This document shows positions 9,701 to 19,380 of a stretch of DNA of 30,647 bases, in pieces (position 1 is the first letter of the stretch; each line of letters starts with the position of its first letter). The DNA lies in contig JAAAIG010000457.1 in NCBI GenBank assembly GCA_015852425.1, forward strand, positions 1 to 30,647, in the 5' to 3' direction. The notes beneath the pieces were generated by a model. That model worked only from the letters and a program-made list of their open reading frames with translations, was not told the origin of the DNA and searched no databases. The position numbers were made by a program, and so were the translations under genes. This stretch comes from Gryganskiella cystojenkinii. Its lineage: Eukaryota; Mortierellomycota; Mortierellomycetes; Mortierellales; Mortierellaceae.

Positions 9701-12700
9701 ACCCTCTGCTGTGGCACTGACGGGGTCGACCATGGCCTTTTCTGAGGGTGAGTATGAAGGTCTTCTCATGAGTCGAGGATCGATATAGGAAGATGATGAA
9801 GGTGACCCGAGAGTCTTTGAAACTTTTGATAACGATGCGGCGGCTGCGGCTGCGACGCCATCCTGGGCCCTCTGTTCAGCCTCGATCCGTCGTCGCTCTT
9901 TGGCAGCTTCGGCTTCAAAGATCGATGCCCGTTTCGCACGCTCAATATCCGCCAGTCGTTTGAGCTCTTGGTATTCGTCCTCGTATCGATTCACGTTATA
10001 CAGAGAGTCATGAACAAAGTCTTGCATATCTTTTCCAGACCAGGGTGTCGCCTCAAGAGGGGTCTTGATTCCATCTCGAATGTCCTCAAAGCTCGATATC
10101 TCCTTCGCTGGTTCTTCCTGCTGCTGCTTTTCGTTCAGATGCATCTTTTGACTTAAGCGTACCTAATTTTTTGAAAGATTTGAAAATGGTTGTTTTGAAT
10201 ATCATGAGCCCTTCTTTTGCATGTGTGTCGTCCACCAGGATCAATATTTGTATTCCATTAAATTTTACCAGCGCAGGATCAGAATTGAAGACATCTTGGA
10301 AGTGGATTGTAGGTTTGGTCTGGATGTACAGGTTGTAGTAGACAAAAATATTGTCCTCAAAGTCCACATAAAACAGACAGGGCTCATTTCGACCAGGAGT
10401 CACCGCATATTGACCTAATCAACAATAACAGTTAGAGTCTCTCAGTAATTGAACCAGACATAAATCATGAATAACAAAATCGGGAGAAGTGTTACCTGCT
10501 CCAAATGCACAAACTCGCGCATCAAAGTCGTACTGCGCGGTATTGAACTCTTGGTCAATAAAGAAGGTGATACCGCTCCAAGAACAGCCGACAAACATAT
10601 CGCTCCTCTGGAATCGGGCACCATATGGCTCAGGGATCAGCAGCGATGGAGCCTGTTTCCTGGGTCTCCTTGAATGTTGATGGTAGTAAGGATATCCTCG
10701 CTCACTAAAGTTATCCCCGACAGTCTCTCCGCCATCGCTCGCGAGATCGAATCCGTCTTGTTCAAAGTCGTCGTCCTCGAGTTCGATATCGCCATCGTTC
10801 ATATCATCGACATATCGACTAGTTCTTCTTCCATAGCCCGGCCTTGACTTTCGTGCCTCCCTGGCCTGACGATCAAGTCGGTCCTTTCCAAAATTAAGCT
10901 TGGAGAAGCCAAAAATTTTGTGAGTGGAATCCAAATCATGGACTTTGACGGTGTTATTGTGCATGTCGTGCAATGCAAAGGCTCCTATGTTTATGCAGAA
11001 ATAGTGATAGCGTTAGAGTCAATTGCAATCAAGATCGAGAGGTACGAGCGGAGCAAATTACTCGTGCCATCAGCGCTGTTCTTACCGTCCATGGACATCA
11101 GTCCAATGATATCCCTTTTCTCGCCATTGACGTATTGAGTACCGCAGACTATGTCCGTGGCAACATCGCCACTTCCTGCGCCTCGTGTTGGAGTATCTGG
11201 GCCATTGATATTCGTGGTCGTCGTAGGAGCTCGTTGGACCTGGGTCACGGGCTCTGACATGTTACCATTGTGATCAACCATCACGAATTTGAGTCCAGGC
11301 TGGGCAACGAGCAAGATGGGTAGACCCGTTTGCACATCTTTAGTGACAGAGAGACAGTGAATCTATATATCAGATTGGAAATAATGAATGTCAACAGAGC
11401 GAGCATGATAGCAAATACAATATAGAGGCAAAACGAGAGATTAAATGGGTTACCTGACCATCCAAGGCCCAACGTTTTTTTTCGGCCAAAATCAAGTGAT
11501 TGCAAGAATCAGCTCCCAAAGCTCCATCCTGGTTTTCTGAACCTCCGGCTATTGTCCCCGAGCTCACCTGCCGACACATAGTTGACAGTGAAGGGTAATG
11601 AATCACGGTCTCTCGTCTGTCTTCCGAGGGTGACAACAAACCACTGCTTTCAGCAGTCGAAGTGCTGCTTGACCGGCTGAGGAGTTTCACAAGACTGAGC
11701 GGTTGGTTGTTGGGATAGGTTCCGTTGCTGGAGGTCTTGTTTACTTGAAGCGAATAAGAGTGCAGAATACGGTCTGTTCTCGCCAACACAAGCTCATTCA
11801 AACCATCCCCATCTATATACATGCAGAGTGTTTCAAATTAGCTATTCGAACATTGCATTGGTCTTGCAATTAAAACTACGGTAGGTTTTTGGAAATACGT
11901 ACCAATATCGGCAATATGAGCGCGATTGATGTTGACTGGGACGGGAAGAGTCAAATTGGGACGTTCCAGGATCCTTCGACCTCCAACCGTTTGTACTTTT
12001 GCCTTGCCAGTTTCATGGTGTCGAGAATGAGAGCTTGGTCTCTTGCTGCTCTGTTCCCTCGAAGAATGCACTGGAGTGTTTGAACCAGAGTGCATTTGCT
12101 GTGGCTTCAGTAAAGGCGTCCCAGTGGGTGAATTCACGTTGCTGTGTCCTCCAACTGACCGAGGATGGTGGTGGTGTAATGATCCAGCTCCGTGCGAGGC
12201 AGAAGACGATGGTGGCGGGGTTCCAATCAAATTCGCCAGGACCGCTGAGGTTCTCCCAGCAACACCAGAGGGAACATCGGATCCTCGTCTGGACCCTCCA
12301 TGAGTCATGCTCCCGATATTGGACTGATGCACCGGAGTAGAATTTGGCGTGTGACTATGATGAGGGAATCCTGAAGCAGAAGATGAGGTCGATCCGTGAG
12401 GGGTGTTTTGAGGTGCGGGTGGCAATGGTGGCGTTCCATGGTGACTTTGTGGATGTTGGCCAGGATGGTGATGAATGTCGGGCACAGGCCGGATACTGGG
12501 TGTCACAGGAAGGTGGGTTCCGCTGAGGTTATGGTGACTCATGCTCTGATGGTAGGATGATCTTGGCGTGGACGTGTACATGCTTGGTGTTTTGCCCGGT
12601 GCGCCAGTGCTTCTAGCGACAGAGGCGGGGGCTGTTCCTGTGTGCATGTGAACAGATGCGGCTGCAGATGCGACTGCTGATGCGACTGCTGATTGTGTTC

Positions 12701-13222
12701 TGTCCTCTTCTAGTCCTGAGATGTCGAAAATATGGCACAGTCCCTCGGCACTCATGACGACGATCGAGTTTTTGCCCCAGTTCCTGATATCGCCAATAGC
12801 CACGGCTGTGATCTGCGAGAAGATATGTGGATAATGGACAGTGGATAGTTAGTGTCCGGAACACAAAAAAAAGTTTGTCCCGATGGTCCATATCAGCGGA
12901 GTGCATAAGACTATACCGTGCCAAGTCCTTTGCATGTTAGCCAAGGTTGTCCGTCAGGATCGTTCCCTTTAAAGATAAATAGCTCTCCAACCAGATTTCC
13001 AATGACGAACGCGTTATCCTGCGAAAAAAAAATAGGGAAAAGAAGAGAGTTAGACAGAGTCAGAGCCACCCCACCCATATCTGACAAGAAACTAGCAAGC
13101 TACGTAAATATCCTTACGCCATGACCATCGACATCCCCGATGGCGAACGCTGTGGGCGAGATGTTGCCAGTGACATGCCATTGCAGCTTCTGGACCAAAG
13201 AGACATGACGAACCGCCGGCAT
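6770..13222 (-). CDS. ITFG2: ITFG2-like KICSTOR subunit with giant low-complexity C-terminal extension
   Basis: Eight exons on the minus strand (13222-13118, 13018-12917, 12812-11903, 11812-11454, 11362-11086, 10984-10496, 10414-10269, 10162-6770) keep phase at every join and give 1926 aa. The first ~870 residues follow human ITFG2 (about 450 aa) in order: MPAVRHVSLVQKL, FAIGDVDGHG, GQPWLTCKGLGT, IGDIRNWGKNSIVVMSAEG, IADIDGDGLNELVLARTDR, RWALDGQ+IHCLSVTK, LLVAQPGLK, FVGCSWSGITFFID, CAFGAGQYAV, NEPCLFYVDF and DFVHDSLY, the last matching where human ITFG2 ends. The GD/DIDGDG blocks are FG-GAP-type beta-propeller blades. In animals ITFG2, with KPTN, C12orf66 and SZT2, anchors GATOR1 on lysosomes and dampens TORC1; that role here is inferred. 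Additions are a Ser/His/Pro insert (about residues 97-345), an acidic insert (about 600-690), a short charged helix (about 860-905), and ~1,000 residues rich in Ser, Gly, Gln and Thr with no recognisable domain. Confidence 0.88.
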
Positions 13223-13643
13223 TGCGGGGGAGATTAAAAGAGTACGCGAGCTGGTTGTCGAGAATGTGGAGCTTGTAGTCGTTGCCTGGTCTCGGTATTG
13301 GTCCCCTTTGTTGGTTCCCGTTGTTGGGTGTGTGCTTATGCTGTGGATGGGTGAGAGAAAGAGGGCTGACAAGGAAGAGGTTTCTTTTTCTTCATTCAGA
13401 ATACGGCACGTGACCGTGTCCCAAAATGGAACCTTCAACGGCACATGCACATCAATTTCAACACTTTTTTTTTTTTTTTTTGTTCTTCAGGGTCATCCTG
13501 TCGCCCTTTTTTTTCATCTCCTCTTATTCCATTACACCTTCGACACTCTTCCAACTCTCTATTGTCGCCTCTCCCTCTCAAACACTATAGCATAATTACC
13601 CTTTCGTGGTCCACCTCCTTACCCATACCGACCCTTTACAACC
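13223..13643. promoter_or_regulatory. Divergent promoter of the ITFG2-like gene and EXO70
   Basis: The 421 nt between the two divergent start codons has no gene and must serve both promoters. It contains CACGTGAC at 13407-13414, which matches the E-box core bound by bHLH factors (Cbf1-type in fungi, MITF/TFE in animals), and a long T run at about 13465-13481 followed by C/T-rich sequence up to the EXO70 start. A control role for the E-box is inference. Confidence 0.5.
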
Positions 13644-16576
13644 ATGGCCAGAACCGCGACTGATGGGTAACCGGACAATTAGCTGTCATTCCTGTTTTTA
13701 TTTTTTATTTTACATTCAACCCATGTAACTGAACTTGTCAACCCCCCTCAACGTTCTTTGTAGTGCGCGCGACAACAAGACTTTTCTGGATGAGGAGGCT
13801 GCCGAACTCAACGGTCTGGTGACCAATCTGGACAAGACAAACCTTGCATCAACGAAAATGGCAAGACCTCAATGCTTATTCAAGCTCTATCGACCCATCA
13901 GCACAGGTGAAAGACGTGGAGGACCCTGTTTCTGACCGCAACCTCCTTTTTTTTTGTTTTTTTTTCAACAGGTCGGCATCTTGAACTCATTCGACACCCG
14001 ACTGGCTTCGCTAGAGACGTCCGTGTTACCTATTCACAAATCGACTCAGAACCTTACTCGACTTGCAGGAAGTAAGAGTTCCTTTTTTTGTTAGTTGACT
14101 GCCACGTCTCTTCCGCAACAAGCAAATCGGGACACGTTCCCACTGACTCCTTTCCTTCCCTCTGTATTTTTCTCCTTCCCGAAATGCAACCTCCCGTTAT
14201 TTATTGTGCAACCTAAATAGACATGAACCAAACCGTGGCCGCGCTCGAGTCCATCCTCAACTATTTCGACCTTGCTTCACAGGAGGACGCGATTGTGTCC
14301 AGACCTCTCTCAGATCAGACTCTGCAGGCCCATCTTCAGTCCATTGGGCGGATACGCGAGTCCCTTCGAGCTATGGGATCGGTCAAACTCAAGGCAGGCG
14401 AAAAAGTCGTGCAACAACTGGTGAGACACATTGCTCAGAATTATTACAATCGCGTGGAGCCACCCCTGTCTAATGTACTTCGGAAATAATACCCCTCCTT
14501 CCGCTACCATGAACCAAGCTTGGACTAATCAAAAAGCTCACTTTTCTTTCGTGTTTAGAAACGGAGCTTAAAGGTCGCAGTGACCCAATTGGACGATCTG
14601 TTTAAACAACTCCTCACAAGGCATAGTCAACCACTCGATTTGAAGATTGTCACTTCGTCGGATCGCAAGGATATCCCACCGTTCCCCAGTCATGCAGCCC
14701 AAACCTTGGTCATGGTTACAAAGAGTCTCGCCGAAACAGAACTGGACCCCAATGCGACACCCACAGGATACTTGAAATCGTACTGTGAGATTCGCGCAAG
14801 TTGCATGATCAAGTCACTTTCACCCCTGCATCAGTCGTCGATGATTGAACTCAAGGGTGTTTATGACAAAGGATCCACACCCTTCATCCCCTACACAACA
14901 TCTCTACTCAAGCTTTGCAGGGTAAGCTTTTTTTTTGAAACAAAAAAAAAACAATGCATATAATCAAATCATTGAATCATAGCTAACTAATTCTGCCTGT
15001 TCTTGTTAACAACAGAACGAAGCTGATTTGGCTGATACACTACTGGACCCGAAACTACTGAGCTTGGCATTCATGGGATCAATCATGCCTCCAATCGAAC
15101 AGTGGGTAGAGACCGGAAGGACAATTACTCGACGAGTTCGGAAAACGTTTATTTCCGAGGTCGGAATCCTCTTTGATGTGATCGAATCTCTAGAGTCCAG
15201 CAAAAACACATTTGAGAGTGTATTTGGAGTAAGGACTCTCACTCTGTTACTGTTTTTTATGCTCTCTTGTGTGCTTTTGTCCATCAACTGCGTTTGACAT
15301 GAACTACATTTTTTTTTTCTGTTTTCAAAAAACTAATAGTTGGCAAGGAGACAAAAGGAGAACGATGCTCTGGAACTTTTAAAGTCCTTCAAGGCCGCAG
15401 CCATGAGGACATTTATCGACTTTATTGGCGACCTTAGAGTAAATGCCTCGAAGCGAATGAAATTGCAAACATGAACACGGGACCTATTAGAGAGTTATCT
15501 ACTAACACCTCTTTTCTTTCGCTCCCTGCCATAGAATCACAACAACCCCAAATACCAGGCAATGCCGCTGGACGGAACAGTGCACCAACTTACCTCTGAT
15601 GTAAGGCATCTGACTATTATACAATGAAACTTGTGATTGCTTTTTTTGTTTGGACACTTGCCTCTGACATTCAAAATCTTTCTCCGATAGACCCTGAACT
15701 ACATGAAGCGCTTAATGACTTACCAACCTATGGTCGAATCGATCCTTAACTCGATCGGTGACGGTAACTGGAACAATCCGGACTCGGCTCAGAATCGTCG
15801 ATCCCAGGCAGCAACACGTGGCGGTCGAAGCCTAATCCTCCAACGTTATTTTGGTAATATAACCTTTCGTTACATATTATTTTTTGTCTGAGAAGCAATT
15901 GACAGTGCATCGTGACCTGCAGTGACTCACCTTTCCCACGTTTATCCCTTATTGTAATATAGCGGACGTACTGGAAGCTCTGGTCCAGAACATTGACGCG
16001 AAATCAAAGTTCTACAAGAAGGGTCAATCGCTTACACAATTGTTCCTGTTGAACAATTATTTCTACATCTCAAAGTCTGTCCGGACAACACCTGGACTCT
16101 TGGAGGTCATCAACGGATCTGATTCCGGAAGTCAACCTGCCGGATCGCTTACTTCGGCCGTATATGAAAAGCCATTGAAACAAAACGTGGATCTGTACCA
16201 GGACAACTGGAAGACCTGTGTCGAGCATCTGATGGATGTGACCTATGTCCAGGACGGGGGTGTCCAGCATGTCCTGAACTCGAACCAACGTCAGATGGTC
16301 AAGGACAAGTTCAAGAATTTCAACCATGATTTTGACGAGTTGTGGAAGACCCAGAAACAGTACTCGATCCCGGATCAGGATTTGCGAGCAATGGTGTTGA
16401 AGGATATCCATCAGATCCTGATCCCCATGTACGAAAAATTCTTGAACAAGTATGCGTCTGGAGGCAGTGGTGGAGGCAGCAACGCGTACGAGTTTACAAA
16501 GAATGTGCAAAAGTATATCCGGTACGATGTCAGTATGGTCAAGGACATGGTCTCACAGTTCTTTACGAGCACATAG
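13644..16576 (+). CDS. EXO70: Exocyst complex component EXO70
   Basis: Ten exons (13644-13666, 13764-13860, 13972-14071, 14221-14420, 14559-14921, 15016-15228, 15340-15438, 15535-15600, 15691-15853, 15963-16576) give 645 aa; human EXOC7 and yeast Exo70 are 620-690. The N-terminal coil (LVTNLDKTNLASTKM, VGILNSFDTRLASLET, VLPIHKSTQNLTRL) aligns with the CorEx region of EXOC7. Downstream come LTRHS, CEIRASCMIKSL, a long helical-bundle body, QLFLLNNYFYISKSV and the C-terminal MVKDKFKNFNHDFDELWK and KYIRYDVSMVKDMVSQFF, the part that in the family carries basic PI(4,5)P2-binding surfaces. The protein tethers secretory vesicles to the plasma membrane at growing tips, with Sec3 and Rho GTPases. Two short Gly/Ser loops (near 16110-16160 and 16458-16485) are variable. 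The intron after exon 2 needs a GC donor; all others are GT..AG. Confidence 0.95.
13861..13971 (+). other. GC-AG intron in EXO70
   Basis: To keep the frame and match the EXO70 family (..STKM then VGILNSF..), exon 2 must end at ATG 13858-13860 and exon 3 start at GTC 13972. The intron then begins GCAAGA and ends CAACAG. The only nearby GT donor (13907) would add about 15 residues and shift the frame; reading through stops at 13933-13935. GC-AG introns are a known minor class. Confidence 0.75.
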
Positions 16577-16976
16577 AAAGGAGCCAAAACGCAGCAAACC
16601 AAGAAATTTGGATCTCTCCCCCCTTCCTTCGTCGTAGTTTCGATATCGGATATCCAGCGCATAAAGAGGCACCGATCCTGTAGTTTTTTTGGGGTGGTTT
16701 ATTTGTTATTTTTTTACTTGCTAAAAAAGAACGTTATCGAAGAACCCTCGGGCGCAGCAGAGGTGATCGAGCGTCCAGCTATTCAGGAACCGCCCCTTAC
16801 AAAATTGGCAGGCTTTTTGAGCACAAGTGACTCACGATTGGATGTGGAGAAACCCTGAATATCTGTCTGATTTCTGTGCGACCCAACGGCCATAAAAAGA
16901 GCTCGACATTCCTCAATATTCATCCTCCCTTTTCACCATCTAATCGCATTACCTTCATTCAGCTATCATTAACAAT
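16577..16976. other. Intergenic region between EXO70 and the GNAT gene
   Basis: Four hundred nucleotides without a credible coding region. It holds the EXO70 3' end (T-rich 16682-16720) and the GNAT promoter, which becomes C/T-rich after 16920. No RNA gene or repeat was recognised. Confidence 0.5.
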
Positions 16977-17673
16977 ATGGCCTACAGCATTCGATTTGTC
17001 GAGACACCCGAGGACCTCAAACTCTGCCACGAGGGTAAGGGGACCTGCAATTCATGGATGGAGATGAAAAACTGAATTGGACCATTTTGTGCTCATTCAC
17101 TTCTGCATCTCTAAAATAAAATGCCGCCAATAGTCCGCTACAAGGTCTTCATTGACGAGCAAGGATACGACGGATCTGCAGAGATTGACGAGTAAGAAAA
17201 GAGAAAAAAGAGAAGAGAGAACCCCTTTTTCCTTTCTATACCCCACGCGCGACCGTAGTGCTGCTCTAACTGAGCTATAGATCGGCACTGGAATCTGACC
17301 TTCCCCTCTCCGATCGCTCTTTTTCTCTATTAACAGAATCGACAGCCAGTGCAAACACTGGGTTGTGGTCGATGATCAGGGTCACCCCGTGGGTACCTCC
17401 CGTTTGTTCCGGTACTCACCCACAGTCGTCAAGATCGGTCGAGTTGCTGTTCTGTCAAGCACCCGAGGAGCAGGTCTCGGTCGGTTATTGATGGAAACCA
17501 TCGAAAAGTGGGTCCGAGAAACATTGGCAAAGGACGGTGTTCAAAAGATTGCGCTTTCAAGTCAAGTACCCCGCAAAGGGTTCTATGAAAAGTTGGGTTA
17601 TGTCGCCTATGGAGATGAGTACCCAGATGAGGGTCAACCTCACATCTCGATGGAGAAGCTCTTGTCTGCTTAA
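16977..17673 (+). CDS. GNAT-family N-acetyltransferase (ElaA/YjcF-like)
   Basis: Three exons (16977-17034, 17134-17191, 17337-17673) join in phase to 150 aa. The GNAT fold is clear: an N-terminal strand (YSIRFVET), VRYKVFIDEQGYDG plus EIDEIDSQCKHWVVVD as in ElaA/YjcF-type enzymes, the acetyl-CoA pyrophosphate loop RGAGLG (residues 82-87) following IGRVAVLSSTR, and the C-terminal block LSSQVPRKGFYEKLGYVAYGDEYPDEGQPHISM. Proteins of this type transfer acetyl groups from acetyl-CoA to small amines or protein N-termini; the substrate is not deducible. There is no signal peptide or membrane segment. The ATG chosen is the first one in frame and is preceded by AACAAT. Confidence 0.88.
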
Positions 17674-18113
17674 TTGTTATTTTTTTTTGTTATTAAACAG
17701 TGTCATGTCTCCGCATGTGGATCGCTCCGCTTTTCTTTTGTTGCATCACGGGCTCGATGCTTTTCGGCTGTTCCCTTGATAGTGATTTCCACAAGATCAG
17801 GGATGGCCCCTTACGGTCCCACGATCTTGGATCGGGTGGCGGTGTGGTCTTGACACCCGATAGAATATTCCCTGAGGATTAAAACAGCCAAAGGAGGAAC
17901 ATTAACCCACTTTGTGAAAAAAAGTTGAAACCGAGACAGCGGTTCATTTTTTTCTTTTTCTTTTCCTTTTGATTTTTTTGGGTATGACCGGTCAAAGAGT
18001 AGAGTAGCTTAAAAGGACCGAGCAACCACACGACTTCTCTCCTTCTATACCTTCTATTCAATACTTCATCTCCCGTACGATTTGCTCGCCTTAAAATCAA
18101 CCTACAACAAACT
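17674..18113. promoter_or_regulatory. Promoter region of the cupredoxin gene, with palindrome
   Basis: This 440-nt gap carries a T-rich block (17947-17980), then a perfect 10-nt palindrome TGACCGGTCA at 17985-17994, a possible TATA-like TTAAAA at 18010-18015, and a C/T-rich leader ending in ACAACAAACT before the ATG. The palindrome could be a binding site for a dimeric regulator; nothing else in the sequence tests this. Confidence 0.3.
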
Positions 18114-19004
18114 ATGCGCATCACTACCGCCATCATTGCATCATTGGCCTGCGTCTCGTCCGCCATAGCAGTCGAACACACCGTGACCGTTTCCAACACG
18201 GGTTTTCAGCCCGCTCAGCTCTGTATCCAGCCTGGCGATAAGGTCCAGTGGTTCTTTGCCGAGGCCGGTCATACCGTCGAGGAGACCTCGGCCCCAGGAT
18301 CATGCGATTCCAAGAACACCTGGCAAAGTCGGGTCATGAACCAAGGTTGGCGTTGGAGTCGAAGCTTTAAGCGCCTCGGTGTTGTCAGTTACAAATCTGG
18401 AGCCGACCAAGATTGCGCGAACGAGTTCAAGGGTACGATCTACATTGGCGGTACCTGCCCTACTACGAACGAGACTCCCAGGAACGAGGAGCACATCGAA
18501 GAGGTCGCCCCAGTCGTCACCCCTCCAAGTGTAACACCCGAGATCGAGGCCCAGCATACGGTCACGGTCTCCAACACGGGATTTCAGCCTGCTCATCTCT
18601 GTGTCGAGCCCGGTGATGGGGTCAATTGGTACTTTGCGGATGCTGGCCATGGCATTCAAGAGACCACGGCGCCAGGATCTTGCGACTCCAAGAACACGTG
18701 GAGGAGCGCGATTATGAACCAGGGCTGGCGATGGAGCCGCAATTTTAAGTGCGCTGGCGTTGTCAGCTACAGTTCATTTACTGGCCAGGATTGCGCCAAT
18801 GGATTCAAGGGCACGGTTTATATTGGAGGCAATTGTCCTGCCACCAACGAGACTCCCAAGGATAATGTGGCTCCTTCCAAGACTGAGACCACTGTCGACA
18901 AGGCCGACATCACTAAGAACCCTTCGTCTTCTGCTTCGACAGAATGCGTTTCTTTGCTCATGGCTCTCACTGCTGTTGCTGTCGCCATGGCCGCTGCCTT
19001 TTAA
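18114..19004 (+). CDS. Secreted GPI-type protein with two tandem cupredoxin-like domains
   Basis: An intronless frame of 296 aa. Residues 1-19 form a signal peptide (MRITTAIIASLACVSSAIA). Two copies of a cupredoxin-like domain follow (about 22-118 and 148-244), each with HTVTVSNTGFQPA, the PGD.V.W.FA.AGH motif, APGSCDSKNTW, MNQGWRWSR.FK and DCAN.FKGT.YIGG.CP, each ending with an NET glycosylation site. The C-terminus is Ser/Thr-rich and ends in a hydrophobic stretch, as in GPI-anchored proteins. Each domain keeps the first His (AGH) but, where blue-copper proteins have Cys, His and Met near the C-terminal end, these read Ser, Asp and Phe, so copper binding is doubtful; four Cys per domain could form two disulfides. 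A cell-wall or surface role, structural or in environmental interaction, is likely; the precise function is unknown. Confidence 0.85.
   Translation: MRITTAIIASLACVSSAIAVEHTVTVSNTGFQPAQLCIQPGDKVQWFFAEAGHTVEETSAPGSCDSKNTWQSRVMNQGWRWSRSFKRLGVVSYKSGADQDCANEFKGTIYIGGTCPTTNETPRNEEHIEEVAPVVTPPSVTPEIEAQHTVTVSNTGFQPAHLCVEPGDGVNWYFADAGHGIQETTAPGSCDSKNTWRSAIMNQGWRWSRNFKCAGVVSYSSFTGQDCANGFKGTVYIGGNCPATNETPKDNVAPSKTETTVDKADITKNPSSSASTECVSLLMALTAVAVAMAAAF
18174..18854 (+). repeat. Tandem intragenic duplication, 378-bp period
   Basis: Equivalent codons of the two cupredoxin-like domains are exactly 378 nt (126 codons) apart from the opening HTVTV (18177 and 18555) to the closing NET (18468 and 18846). The roughly 300-nt homologous parts therefore align without indels; a dissimilar linker of about 80 nt separates them. 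Confidence 0.85.
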
Positions 19005-19380
19005 ATCTCCTGCTCGCAATATTGATACCAATAAAAAAAAATTGCCACCAATTTTTTCTCCTGGATGGGGAAAATGTGACTGTGATTTCAGTGGCTTGTG
19101 TTTATTGGTCGGCCTTTTTTTTTCTTTTTTTTCCTTCAAAGGCATGCGGCAGCTGTTTTTTTGCATGCATTCATAAAAAGTGAAAGCTGCGGTCATTTTC
19201 CCCTTTGCTTTTCTCATTCATCACTCTCAGCACCCACAAGTCATTGACAATGTAAAACAAAGTTACAATAGAAACTCAGGAGTAGACCGTTGGCATGGAC
19301 ACTTCAGACGACCTGCATCCCCATTCATCGTTTAACCGCTTTCCTTTCCTATTCGCTCTTTTTTTTTTTTTCTCTGGTTG
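19005..19380. other. Intergenic region upstream of MRD1; start exon not found
   Basis: This 376-nt stretch should hold the MRD1 promoter and its start codon. The ATGs present (for example 19295, and one at about 19257 followed at once by TAA) do not join in frame to the RRM1 coding sequence by any GT..AG intron I could find. A long T/C tract at 19340-19375 resembles a polypyrimidine tract of an intron but no AG follows it before coding begins. Confidence 0.5.

Noticed and set aside
10086..10403. Possible separate 105-residue minus-strand gene
   Set aside because: Its first part is the ITFG2 exon 10414-10269 and the rest is intron and the next exon in the wrong frame; the spliced model explains it.
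17214..17284. tRNA-like A-box on the minus strand (TAGCTCAGTTAGAGC) inside GNAT intron 2, with a GGTTC some 50 nt on
   Set aside because: The D-loop is only five nucleotides and lacks the GG pair, no anticodon stem forms, and the B-box is not followed by the expected bases. It is at most a decayed fragment or chance.
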